In this document: positions 22,255 through 33,900 of the stretch, piece by piece
Position numbering within the stretch: the first letter of the stretch is position 1
How the letters are laid out: every line of letters begins with the position of its first letter
Source of the DNA: Cydia pomonella
Lineage: Eukaryota > Arthropoda > Insecta > Lepidoptera > Tortricidae
Length of the DNA stretch: 64,000 bases
Direction: 5' to 3'
Assembly (NCBI RefSeq): GCF_033807575.1
Contig: NC_084725.1
Span: 5,615,001-5,679,000 of the forward strand
The notes under the pieces: model-generated
Told to the model about the DNA's origin: nothing
The model's database searches: none
The model's input: only the letters and a program-made list of their open reading frames with translations
Translations under genes and position numbers: made by a program

Positions 22255-22533
22255 TATAAATAATAAATAAATAAAATATTATAGGACAATATTACATAAA
22301 TTGACTAAGTCCCACAGTAAGCTCAATAAGGCTTGTATTGAGGGTACTTAGACAACGATATATGTAATATATAAATATTTATAAATACTTAAATACATAG
22401 AAAACACCCATGACTCAGGAACAAATATCCATGCTCATCACACGAATAAATGCCCTTACCAGGATTTGAACTCGGGACCATTAGCTTCGTAGGCAGGGTC
22501 ACTTCACTACCCACTAGGCCAAACCGGTCGTCT
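22255..22533 (-). mobile_element. tRNA-derived SINE, minus strand
   Basis: On the minus strand it begins GACCGGTTTGGCCTAGTGGG (A-box region), has a B-box-like GAGTTCAAATCCTGG segment and a body ending in CTTACTGTGGGACTTAGTCA with an ATTT-rich tail. It is the same family as 47545-47830. It was inserted into the inverted-repeat element, so it is younger than it. Confidence 0.85.
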
Positions 22534-23173
22534 CAGTCTGTTAGCCTGTTATCTCAGCTGTTTGCCAACATCGTGGACATGTGGCTTGAATATTATTAAA
22601 TGCAACTTACAAATAAAACAATAAAAACTCAGTAGTAATAAAACAATATAAGTCAATATCGTAATGCATAGTAGAGTGTGTATTTACCTCAATATGAGCA
22701 TGTTCGTGTAGGTATTCTGCATTTCGAGGTTGTGCTTATGGTAATCTGTCTTCTAAAATATATCGACGCACTCGCAAAACCGAACGAGGACATAATACAC
22801 AATAGCGTCCTTCTAATACCATAGTTATATATTATTAAACGGCAGGTGACATAGCTATTATAATTGAACACTTGAACATAGAACATAGGTACTCATATAT
22901 GTACCTAGAGTAGATAAGAGTTTTTGAACGGTTTTATATAGTAATAAAACATGATATTCCAGAAAAAAATACAAGTTAACCCAACGAATGTAGGATACGC
23001 CATATTCGGTAAGAATACCTTCGATATTCATATATTTTGTTTTAACTACTCACCAGAATTATTATATCTACAGAATTTTCATAGCTCGTATTCACGCTGA
23101 CAAACATATTAATATCTCAGTTCTGCAATGGAATTCCATTATAGTGCCTATAGAATGAAATAAAGTAGATTTA

Positions 23174-23405
23174 CAGTACATATGGTGCTAATTTACTGCA
23201 CTAGTACGAAAATTAGCATATTACGTTACTATGTCAAACATTTAAAGAGCCATATGTACTGTAAAACGTTGTACGATACATGTGCGAATAGGTAATTCGC
23301 AACTCGTGTCGATTTAAAACACTCCCTTGGGTCGTGTTTTAATTTATCGCCACACGTTTCGAATTTCCTATTATTCGCACTTGTATCGTAATGTACTGTT
23401 GAAGA
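23174..23405 (+). mobile_element. Two-hairpin MITE, copy 1
   Basis: The first hairpin is TTACAGTACATATGGTGC with CATATGTACTGTAAAA. The second is GTACGATACATGTGCGAATA with TTCGCACTTGTATCGTAATG, around a GTGTCGATTTAAAACACTCC loop. Two further copies are at 49624-49855 and 57608-57842. It sits inside the right inverted repeat of the 21982-23465 element. Confidence 0.8.
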
Positions 23406-23465
23406 CCTAATTAATGGCCCAACTCTCATGATTGTTGGTTTTGGGGCAATTTTGACGCAAGGTCC

Positions 23466-25095
23466 TTTCACCGAGTTTTGACAGACTAAGTTCGAAACTA
23501 CTCTGAAATTTGTGAGGATACAAAAATTTTAGCTAGCATCCAAGCTAATGCAGATCTGATACCCAGCGTCTCGAGAGTTCTGATAAGCCCACTTCCTAGT
23601 GCATTAGAAAACTTACAGTTTCATCTTCTAAAGAGAAAATTGAGAAAGTTCTGAACGATTTTTATTCGAGTTAGTCTAAAAATCAAGTAAACGCTAAAGT
23701 TCTGAGCTAGCATCCCAGCCAATGCTGGTCTGATACCTAGCGTCTCAGCAGTTCTGGATAGCCGGCTCTTTTGTACACTAGACTCCACACAGTTCTAACT
23801 TCAAGAACGAAATTTGGCAGTTTTCATAGACAAATTAGACAATGTCCGAAAATAGTATCCATATCGAGATATTGCTAAGTTCTGAGCTTAGCATCCCAGC
23901 CAATGCAGGTCTGGTACCCGGCATAGAACTAAGTTTGGCAGTGTTTTGAAAGGCTATGTCCGATAATGGTATCGAAATCGATGTAATGCTAAGTTCTGAG
24001 CTTAGCATCCCAACGAAAGCTGGTCTGATACCTAGCATCTCAGAAGTTCTAGATAGACAGCTTCCTAGTGCACTAGAATACACACAGTTTTATCTTCTAG
24101 AACGAAATTTGGCAGAGTTTTGATGGATTATGTCCGAAAATAGTATCGATATCGAGATATTGCAAAGTTTTGAGCTTAGCATCCCAGCAAATGCAGGTCT
24201 GGTACCCGGCATCTCAGAAGTTCTGGATATCCAGCTCCTTAGTGAACCAAAATACACACAGTTCTATCTTCTAGAACTAGCTTTGGCAGAGTTTTGATAG
24301 ATTATGTCCGAAAATAGTACCGATATCGAGATATTGCTAAGTTCTGAGCTTAGCATCCCAGGCAGTGCAGGTCTGATACCCAGCTTCTCAGCAGTTCTGG
24401 ATAGCCAGCTCCCTAGTGAACTAAAAACACACAGTTCTACCTTCTAGAACTAAATTTGGCAGAGTTTTGAAAGACTATGTCCGAAAATTGTATCGAAATC
24501 GAGGAATGCCTAAGTTCTGAGCTAGCATCCCAGCCAATGCCGGTCTGATACTTAGTATCACAGCAGTTCTGGATAGATAGCTTCCACGTGCACTAGAATC
24601 CACACAGTTTTATCTTCTAGAAGAAAATTTCACCGAGTTTTGATAGACTTAGTCCGAAACTACTCTGAAAATCGTGAAATTGCTAAGTTTTGAGCTAGCA
24701 TCCAAGCCAATGCAGGTCTGATACCTAGCATCTGAACACCTACGGATAGCCAGCTCCTTATTGAACTAGAGTACTTACAGTTTTATTTTCTAGACTGAAA
24801 TTTGATACAGTTTTGATAGACTATGTCCGTAACTACACTGAAAATCCAGCATCCGAAAATAGTATGGAAATCGAAATATTACTTGTTTCTGATCTTAGCA
24901 TCTTAGCCACTGCAGGTCTGATACAGCATCTCAGCAGTTACAGATAGCCAAATCCCTTGTCCACTATAATATATACAGTTCTAACTTCCAGAACAAAATT
25001 TGAGAGAGTTTTGATAGAGTGTGTCCGAAAATAGTATCGATATCGAGATATTGTTAAGTTCTGAGCTTAGCATCCCAGCCAATGCAAGTCTGATA
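23466..25095 (+). repeat. Left inner satellite array
   Basis: About nine more monomers in the left-arm orientation, more diverged than the outer array, with one internal deletion at about 23923 where CCCGGCAT joins AGAACTAAG. Part of it (about 23950-24350) is close to the 870-bp unit. It ends at GATATAGCATATGAG. Confidence 0.85.
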
Positions 25096-25502
25096 TAGCA
25101 TATGAGTGCATATATATCATATATCATTTGAAAACAAAAATACTTTTATTTACGTAAAAAGAGTTAAAACTAAATCTCTTAAAAGCATATTTGTGTGATT
25201 TGTGTGAAATATTTAAAAACCTATTCTTTCTCGTTTGCGCTTTATTCTTGCAAATAATGTCCTAGACTTTGAAGAATGTCTGAAAATAAGTTTTTCATTT
25301 TAAATTCAAATATATTTTTTAATATATAATGAAAAACGCTCCAAAATTGGTTAAGCAGTTTTTAAGATTCAAGTTTCAGAAGTTGGCTTACTTTAATTTG
25401 TATGGAAGTTTTTGTCTTTATAAGTCCAAAGAGCGTGTAATTAGTAAATTTGATAATAATTTGTTTTTTGTTCACTTGTTAGAATAGAATAGAATAGATT
25501 TT

Positions 25503-25613
25503 GAACTAATGCTACGGATTCCACTCACGTGTTTTTAGTCACTCGCGCGACATGTTTCGGACTTCGGCGAGTGACTAAAAACACATGAGTGAAATCCGTA
25601 GAATTAGTTTAAT
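25503..25613. mobile_element. Hairpin MITE in the core
   Basis: GAACTAATGCTACGGATTCC and the inverse of GAAATCCGTAGAATTAGTTT pair. The arms continue through CACTCACGTGTTTTTAGTCA. It has about 50-bp arms and a short loop. Confidence 0.75.
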
Positions 25614-25867
25614 GTTAGTATAACTCACGACAGTTAATTTCGAAAATAGATTTTATTTGTATGATTGTACACTGTCATATTACCTAAAACGAATGATTTA
25701 CACATAACAATGAGCAAAACCAGAAAATACATTACTATGCAAGTCAATATAAGTCTATGTAAGTTACGCGTTACATGTTACACGTTTTGGTATTTGTAAG
25801 TAGTCACTAATTAAAAATCTTCATGTCAATAAAACTAGGCCAACTTCTGGAACATACATTTTAATAA

Positions 25868-26353
25868 AAAGCGGCCAAGTGTGAGTCGGACTCGCCCATG
25901 AAGGGTTCCGTACCATTTATGACGTATTAAAAAAAACTACTTACTAGATCTCGTTCAAACCAATTTTCCGTGGAAGTTTGCATGGTAATGTATATCATAT
26001 ATTTTTTTTCTATTCGGTTTAGAAAAAAATTATATTAGAAACCTCGATATCATTTTATCGATATTATTTAAAGACCTATCCATAGATACCCCACACGTAT
26101 GGGTTTGATGAAAAAAGATTTTTTGAGATTCAGTTCTAAGTATGGGGACCCCCAAAATTTATTGTTTTTTTTTTCTATTTTTATTTAAAAAATATTAATG
26201 CGGTTCATAGAATACATCTACATACCAAGTTTGAACAGTATAGCACTTATAGTTTCGGAAAAAAGTGGCTGTGACATAATCGGACAGACAGATGGACATG
26301 AAGAATCTATAAGGGTTCCGTTTTTTGCCATTTGGCTACGGAACCCTAAAAAG
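25868..26353 (+). repeat. Dispersed repeat C in the core
   Basis: Starts AGCGGCCAAGTGTGAGTCGG with ACTCGCCCATGAAGGGTTCC, has a GGACAGACAGATGGACA block near the end and finishes TACGGAACCCTAAAAA. Copies occur at 50468-50886, 53858-54088, 61655-62367 and, inverted, at 63152-63680. It is a widespread lepidopteran non-autonomous repeat of uncertain class. Confidence 0.8.
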
Positions 26354-27084
26354 TACTTAAATGATTTTGATGCGGTTTCCAGTTTTCGATAAGAAATATG
26401 TTTGACTTTATAATAAAGTACTTATTAGTAGATATTTTCCAACGTGGAAGACACTTTTTGAAAAAAAGCGTCAAAAAGTTTTGTTTATATTTGAATACTT
26501 TAATACTAAATTTCTTTAAAAATATTTTGTGTATATTTTTTTACATAAAACAAAGCTATTTTCTTTCGATTGACACAAAATGTATCTTAATGGAATGATT
26601 TGTGAAGGTTGTAGATTTTTTTTCTTTTTTTGAACAGACCTCACTTTACCTTGGCTCCCAAGGGACGAAATTACGGGTGCTTCCAAAAAAAAATCGTTTT
26701 ATTAAGTCTCCACTATCATCGTGCAAAGTGGCTTGCTTCCATCTCAAAATGTAGCTTTTTGACAAAAAAGCTCGATAGCCAGTAAGATTATAAGTTCCGA
26801 GTTCTATAATTATAAGCATAGATGGAGTTACTAATTTTGTTATTTCGCACGTCATGTACATTACGCAGTTTCTATCGGTGGAAACTTGTAATTACATAAC
26901 TTAATGCTTCTATTTCGAAACCTATTTTGTTACTCTAACTCTAAATTTTCCTATGAAATAAAATAAAAATCGAGTAAATGCAAAGTTTTGGGCTTATAAC
27001 GTTCAGAACTGCTGAAGTGCTGGGTATCAGACCTGCATTAGCTGGGATACCAAGCTCTAAACTTTCAATAGGGAGTATTACTGC

Positions 27085-27395
27085 AATGTTCTGCCGCCAG
27101 AATGCAGCACTAGCACCTTTCGCACACCATAGAGTAACTACATAGAGTACTATGCCTTAAGCTGTGTAATGACAAGTATTCACAGATAATAAAATATGAC
27201 ATTGACGTATCACCGGGAAACGCGAAAATCCAAATTTAGCTATCTGCCTCTTCATCGCTCGAATATGCAAGAGTTATAGATAGGTTAGATGACGAAATTT
27301 CGGTTTTTCTTGTTTTGCGGTAGATCCGCAGATCGTGATGGATTGTGGTAGTGGCGCCCCCTACGCAGAGTTTCGCGTAATATTCCCTATAGACT
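27085..27395. other. Insertion in right inner array
   Basis: About 300 bp without monomer similarity between CAATAGGGAGTATTACTG and the resumed TAAATTTCGTTGTAGAAG. It contains TTCTGCCGCCAGAATGCAGC and a TAGTGGCGCCCCCTACG segment. I could not name the element. An open frame that runs from it into the array (27236-27460, minus) is not credible. Confidence 0.5.
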
Positions 27396-28565
27396 GCTAA
27401 ATTTCGTTGTAGAAGATAAAACTGTGTGTATTCCAGTTCACTATCGATAACTTTTGACATGCTGAGTATTAGACCTGCATTGGCTGGGATGTTAGCTATA
27501 AACTTAGCATATAATCATTTCCTAGATTTTCAGAATAGTTTCGGAGATAGACTATCAATATATTGTTAAATTTCGTTCTAATCGATAGAACTGTATGTAT
27601 TCTAGTGCAATAGGGAGCTGGCTATTCGGAAATACTGAGACGCAGGGTGTCACATCTGCATTGGCTGGGATGCTAGCTCAGAACTTAGCATTTACCCGAT
27701 TTTTAGACTATTTCGAACAAAAATCCTTCTGTACTTTTTAATTTTCATTCTAGAAGATAAAACTGTGTGTTTTCTAATGAACTAGGGAGCTGGCTATCCA
27801 GAACTGCTTAGATGCTGGGTATCAGATCTGGATTGGCTGGGATAGCTCAAAACTTAGCATTTAATCATTTATTCGATTTTCAGAGTAGTTTCGGACATAG
27901 TCTATCCACATTTCGTCAATTTACGTTCTAGAAGATAGAACTGTGTGTATTCTAGTGCACTAGGAAGCTTACGATCTAGAACAGCTGAGATGCTAGGTAT
28001 TAGTCCTGCATTGGCTGGGATGCTAAGTCAGAACTTGGCAATTTCACGATTTTCAGAGTAGTTTCGGACATAGTTTATCCATATTTTATCAATTTACGTT
28101 CTAGAAGATAGAACTGTGTGCATTATAGTGCACTAGAAAGCTGACTATCTAGTACTGTTTAGATGCGAGGTATCCGACCTGTATTGGTTGGGAAGCTAGG
28201 CTCAAGACTTAGCAATTTCCCAATTTTCCGAGTAGTTTCGGAGTTAGTCTAATAAAACTCGGTCAAATTTCATTCTTGAAGATAAAACTGTATCTATTCT
28301 AGTGCACTACTAAGCAGGCTATCTGGAACTGCTGAGATCCTCGGTATCAAATCTGCATTGGCTGGGATGCTAGCTCAGAACTTAGCATTTACTCGATTTC
28401 TAGACTATTCCGAAAAAAATCCTTCAGAACTTTTTCAATTTTCGTTCTGGAAGATAAAACTGTAAGTTTTCTAATGCACTAGGCACCGAACTATCCAGAA
28501 CTCTTGAGATGCTGGGTATCAGACCTGCATTAGCTTGGATGCTAGCCCAAAACTTAGCATTTACT

Positions 28566-28745
28566 GGATTTATGTATGTATGTATGTATGTATATACTTT
28601 ATTGTACATAGAAATAAAAACGCGAAAAACACAGTTACAGAGTAAATTAAATACAACAAAGGCGATCTGTATGAGATCTCTTCCAGTTAACCTTTGAGGA
28701 AATGAGTAAAACAGAAGTAACGGTGAATGAATGACAAACACAAAC
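28566..28745 (-). mobile_element. LINE 3' end inserted in right inner array
   Basis: On the minus strand it contains AACTGGAAGAGATCTCATAC and ends in ACAATAAAGTATATACATAC with a CATA microsatellite tail. This resembles the GGAAGAGATCGC-type 3' ends elsewhere in the window. It splits a monomer. Confidence 0.65.
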
Positions 28746-29085
28746 TAAAGTGTACAATCACTGAAATTAATGAAATGCACGTTTTACAGTGTAGTTTCGG
28801 ACTTAGTCTATCAAAACTCGGTCAAATTTAGTTCTAGAAGATAAAACGGTGTGAAATCTAGTGCAATAGGAAGCTGACTATCTAGAACTGTTGAGATGCT
28901 AGGTATCAGACTAGCATTGGTCGAAATGCTAGCTCAGAACTTAGCAATTCCTCGATTTCGATACTATTTTCGGACATAGTCTTACAAAACTATAAAACTA
29001 TGCGATTTCTACTGCACTATGTAGTGAGCTGGCTATCCATAACTGCTGAGATGCTAGGTATCAGACCTGCTTTGGCTGGGATGCT

Positions 29086-30944
29086 AATTTCATAATTTTG
29101 TGGTTTAAGACATTTATTCTCATAAGAATATACATTATTCACTTAATATGAGAATTTAAATTTACCTTAATGCTATACAATAACTTGGTGTGTATGTTTT
29201 GGCATCCCAAGGAAACACGAGTACCTAAATTCGAATAGTTACTTATTTGAATAGTAGTAAGGTCGGTATTCGTAGCGCACCCGCGGCCGTGCGATGAAAA
29301 AACTACAATATTAATTAATTAAGAGCCCGGTAACGATTTTAGAGCAAAAATGTAAAATTGATAGATTTAGTTGTTGAAATTGTACACCTTTTGTTACGTA
29401 ATATCTAAATAATACGTATTGGTTACTATTAGCACGTTTTATCATCTAGCCTTTTAATAATGAGGTCGCTTGTTGTGTAATATGTAACAAAAAGGGACAG
29501 TTTTTAAAAAATCATCAAAAACTATGGTAGTATATTATACAAAATGATGTATATGGACAGTTTCAGCAAATGTTGTGGATTGTTTAAGTATCAAAAGTAC
29601 TTTGAAATTAAGTCGATTTTCAGAGAAATTGTCACTTCTTATGAAGTAATTTCTGGAAAAAATTGATTTCGTCAACTTTCATTTACACTGCTTCAAATTT
29701 ATAATAACAAAAATGTAGTTTATTAAAGTTAAAGTACAGGATATGTGTAATACAAAAATACCATTTTTAGCAGTGCAAACTTTACGAAATTTACAAATAA
29801 GCTGCGCTGCTGCACTGCTTTACGCACGTTGACCTAAACGTCCATCAAAAAAATAATCATTACTAATTAAGTGACTCTGTTTTCAAAAAAATGATTTGTT
29901 ATAATGAAAGATAACAAGACGTGCTAATAGAAACTAGTACTTATTATTTATAATAATTAACATAAGGTGTACAATTTCATACGCTAAATCTATCGATTTG
30001 ACTTTTTTGTGACTAAATTCGAAAACGGCGTCTTAGTATGCGAGTGCAGTATTTAAGAATTAATAGATTTAGATCGAAATATATCATGGTTTTTTAGGGG
30101 CAGTTAATTTTTTTTTTCATGTTAGTTAACATGGTATAGCGGGTTTGTATTTGAAAACATTCGTTCAAGCTAATGGGCTGATTTTGTTTTTACATATTTG
30201 CAATTGTTATATTTAACTATTAAAACGAAATGTTTTCACTTTTAATAACATATCGTTTAAGTTTATTTTTCAATATTTAGAACGAAAGACTATTTTTAAT
30301 ACCCGGCGTTAGTTTGTTGCACAATTTTGCACCTTCGTTTAACATATTTCGTTTTCCGTATAATTTGTTCTATGAAAGTGTAAATTTAAACTATGTTGAT
30401 ATCGAAGATTATATTTATTCTGCTTATATATAAATAAAAGTTTCTTATGCAGTTTTTTATGTAAAATTTTATAGACCAAGATACAGGTTTTAAAAACGTA
30501 AATTTGTTTTCTCCAATATACTCGGAAATGTTCACCTTATTGTAGCAAAAATAGTACGAGAAGTTCTTCGTTATAGTCAAACACAAATTTAAAAAATTCA
30601 AGCCATTATTGTTGTGTTTTAGCCGACGGAAAAGTTATTACTGTATTGTTTTTTACTTTTTGAAAACATGTATCCACTAAGAGAAACGCATACAGCCAAT
30701 TAATATAGCTGCGGGCCGCGTCTACACGACCCGGTCAGCATGATTTCAAGATATAGGATAGAGTCGTGTAAAACCGACGTGTATGATCGTGTGAATACTG
30801 CTTAATAAAATCAAAGACTATATATAACTTTTATATTTTTTTAAGGATTTCATTCGTGCAAATACAGCTTATATTGCACAATTATATTGAATGAGCGAAT
30901 ATTGAATGGTACTGAATGGCAGAATAGTTGTGCCTTTAACTTAT
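29086..30944. other. Insertion between right inner and outer arrays
   Basis: About 1.86 kb of AT-rich DNA unrelated to the satellite. It includes an inverted pair of about 120 bp: 29330-29450 and 29908-30030, with shared GAAATTGTACACCTT and CTATTAGCACGT blocks. This may be an old TIR element. The edges do not fall at matching monomer positions, so part of the array was lost. It contains no supported gene. Confidence 0.6.
29330..30030. mobile_element. Old inverted-repeat element
   Basis: The left ATTGATAGATTTAG... and GAAATTGTACACCTTTTGTT segments are mirrored near 29950-30000 as AACATAAGGTGTACAATTTC and CTAAATCTATCGATTTGAC. The arms are diverged and the ends are unclear. No coding capacity. 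Confidence 0.55.
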
Positions 30945-33900
30945 CAAAACTGCTGAGATGCCAGGTATCAGACCTGCATTGGCTGGGATGCTAGTCTATC
31001 AAAACTCTGCCAAATTTATTTCTAGAAGACAGAACTGTGTGGATAGTAATGTACTAGGGAGCTGGCTATCTAGAACTGCTGAGATCCTGGGTGTTAGACT
31101 TGCATTCGCTGGGATGCTAAGCTCAGAACTTAGCATTACCTCGATTTCTATACCATTTTCAGACATAGTCTTTCAAAACTCTACCAAATTTAGTTCTAGA
31201 AGATAGAACTGTGTGGATGCTAATATACTAGGGAGTTGACTATCTAGAACTGCTGAGGTCCTGTGTATTAGACTTGCATTCGCTAGGATGCTAAGCCCAG
31301 AACTTAGCAATTTCACGAATTTCAGAGTAGTATCGGACTAAGTCTGTCAAAATACGGTGAAATTTCGTTCTGGAAGATAAAACTGTGTGTATTCTAGTGC
31401 ACTAGGAAGCTGGCTATCTAGAACTATTGAGATGCTAGGTATCAGACCAGCTTTCGCTGGGATGCTAAGCTCAGAACTTAGCATTACCTCGATTTCTATA
31501 CCATTTTCAGACATAGTCTTTCAAAACTCGACCAAATTAAGTCCTAGAAGAGAGATCTGTGTGTATTTTAGTTCACTAGGGAGCTGGCTATCCAGAACTG
31601 CTGAGATGCCGGGTACCAGACCTGCATTGGCTGGGATGCTAAGCTCAGAACTTTGCAATATCTCGATATCGATACAATTTTCGGACATAGTCTTACAAAA
31701 CTCTACCAAATTTAGTTCTAGAAGATAGAACTGTGTGTAATTTAGTTCACTAAGAAGCTGGCTATCTAGAACTACTGGGATGCTGGGTATCAGACCAGCA
31801 CTGGCTGGGATGCTTGCTCAAAAACTAAGCAATTTCATTATTTTCCGAGTAATTTCGGACTAAGTCTGTCAAAACACAGTGAAATTTTGTTCTAGAAGAT
31901 AAAACTGTGTGTATTCTAGTGCATTAGGAAGCTGGCTATACAGAACTCCTGATATGCTAGGTATCAGACTAGCTTTCACTGGGATGCTAAGCTCCGAACT
32001 TAGTATTACCTCGATTTCGATACCTATATCGGACAGTCCTCCAAAACTTGGCCAAATTTAGTTCTACAAGATAGAACTGTGTGTATTTTAGTTCACTAGG
32101 GAGCTGGCTATCCAGAACTGCTGAGATGCCGGGTACCAGACCTGCATTGGCTGGGATGCTAAGCTCAGAACTTAGCATTACCTCGATATCGATACTATTT
32201 TCGGACAAAGTCTATCAAAACTTTGCCAAATTTCGTTCTAGAAGATAGAACTGTGTGTATTCAAGTGCTTTAGGAAGCTGGCTATCTAGAACTTCTGAGA
32301 TGCTAGGTATCAGACCAGCTTTCGCTGGGATGCTAAGCTCAGAACTTAGCATTACCTCGTTTTCTATACCATTTTCAGATATAGACTTCCAAAACTCGGC
32401 AAAATTTAGTTATAGAAGATAGAACTGTGTGTATTTTAGTTCACTAGGGAGCTCGCTATTTAGAACTCCTGAGATGCTAGGTATCAGACCAGCTTTCGCT
32501 GGGATGCTAAGCTCAGAACTTAGCAATATCTCGATATTGATACTATTTTCGGACATAATCTATTAAAACTGCCAAAATTAGTTCTAGAAGATAGAACTGT
32601 GTGTATTTTGGTTCACTAAGGAGCTGGCTATCCAGAACTCCTGAGATGCCGGGTACCAGACCTGCATTGGCTGGGATGCTAAGCTCAAAACTTTGCAATA
32701 TCTCGATATCGATGCTATTTTCGGACATAATCCATCAAAACTCTGCCAAATTTCGTTCTAGAAGATAAAACTGTGTGTATTCAAGTGCACTAGGAAGCTG
32801 TCTATCTAGAACTTCAGAGATGCTAGGTATCAGACCAGCTTTCGTTGGGATGCTAAGCTCAGAACTTAGCATTACATCGATTTCGATACCATTATCGGAC
32901 ATAGTCTTTCAAAACTCTGCCAAACTTAGTTCTAGAAGATAGAACTGTGTGTATTTTAGTTCAATAGGAAGTTGGCTATCCAGAACTGCTGAGATGCCGG
33001 GTACCAGACCTGCATTGGCTGGGATGCTAAGCTCAGAACTATGCAATATCTCGATATCGTTACTATTTTCGGACATAGTCTATCAAAACTCTGCCAAATA
33101 TCGTTCTAGAAGACAGAACTGTGTGTATTCAAGTGCTTTAGGAAGCTAGCTATCTAGAACTCCTGAGATGCTAGGTATCAGACCAGCTTTCGCTGGGATG
33201 CTAAGCTCAGAACTTAGAAATATCTCGATATCGATACTATTTTCGGACATAATCTATTAAAACTGCCAAAATTAGTTCTAGAAGATAGAACTGTGTGTAT
33301 TTTGGTTCACTAAGGAGCTGGCTATCCAGAACTCCTGAGATGCCGGGTACCAGACCTGCATTGGCTGGGATGCTAAGCTCAAAACTTTGCAATATCTCGA
33401 TATCGATGCTATTTTCGGACATAATCCATCAAAACTCTGCCAAATTTCGTTCTAGAAGATAAAACTGTGTGTATTCAAGTGCACTAGGAAGCTGTCTATC
33501 TAGAACTTCAGAGATGCTAGGTATCAGACCAGCTTTCGTTGGGATGCTAAGCTCAGAACTTAGCATTACATCGATTTCGATACCATTATCGGACATAGTC
33601 TTTCAAAACTCTGCCAAACTTAGTTCTAGAAGATAGAACTGTGTGTATTTTAGTTCAATAGGAAGTTGGCTATCCAGAACTGCTGAGATGCCGGGTACCA
33701 GACCTGCATTGGCTGGGATGCTAAGCTCAGAACTATGCAATATCTCGATATCGTTACTATTTTCGGACATAGTCTATCAAAACTCTGCCAAATATCGTTC
33801 TAGAAGACAGAACTGTGTGTATTCAAGTGCTTTAGGAAGCTGGCTATCTAGAACTTCTGAGATGCTAGGTATCAGACCAGCTTTCGCTGGGATGCTAAGC

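Larger units (their letters stand above)
21982..23465. mobile_element. Inverted-repeat element inserted in left arm
   Basis: The array breaks inside GAACGAAA|TTTCACCG and resumes cleanly, so the insertion added no target duplication. The insert starts GGACC and ends GGTCC. Internal inverted matches are an AAAACCAACA block near each end, then AAATCTACTTCATTTCGTTC at about 22046, inverted at about 23155-23175, with the shared GGAATTCCATTGCAGAACT core. A SINE lies in the middle, and a two-hairpin MITE interrupts the right inverted repeat. There is no open frame of note. Confidence 0.7.
25096..26984. other. Core (loop) of the Foldback-like element
   Basis: AT-rich sequence between the two inverted arrays. 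It holds a hairpin MITE and a dispersed repeat (listed separately). The remaining open frames are under 75 codons and lysine, phenylalanine or isoleucine-rich. I see no DDE or MULE signature, so the element lacks its own transposase. Confidence 0.7.
26985..29085 (-). repeat. Right inner satellite array
   Basis: About nine monomers in the opposite orientation to the left arm (GCATTGGCTGGGATGCTAGC, AGAACTGCTGAGATGC order). After removing two insertions (about 27085-27395 and 28566-28745) roughly 1.6 kb remains, close to the length of the left inner array. Confidence 0.85.

Noticed and set aside
25096..26984. Transposase gene in the core
   Set aside because: Only frames under 75 codons, no catalytic motifs, and most of the core is explained by a MITE and a dispersed repeat.
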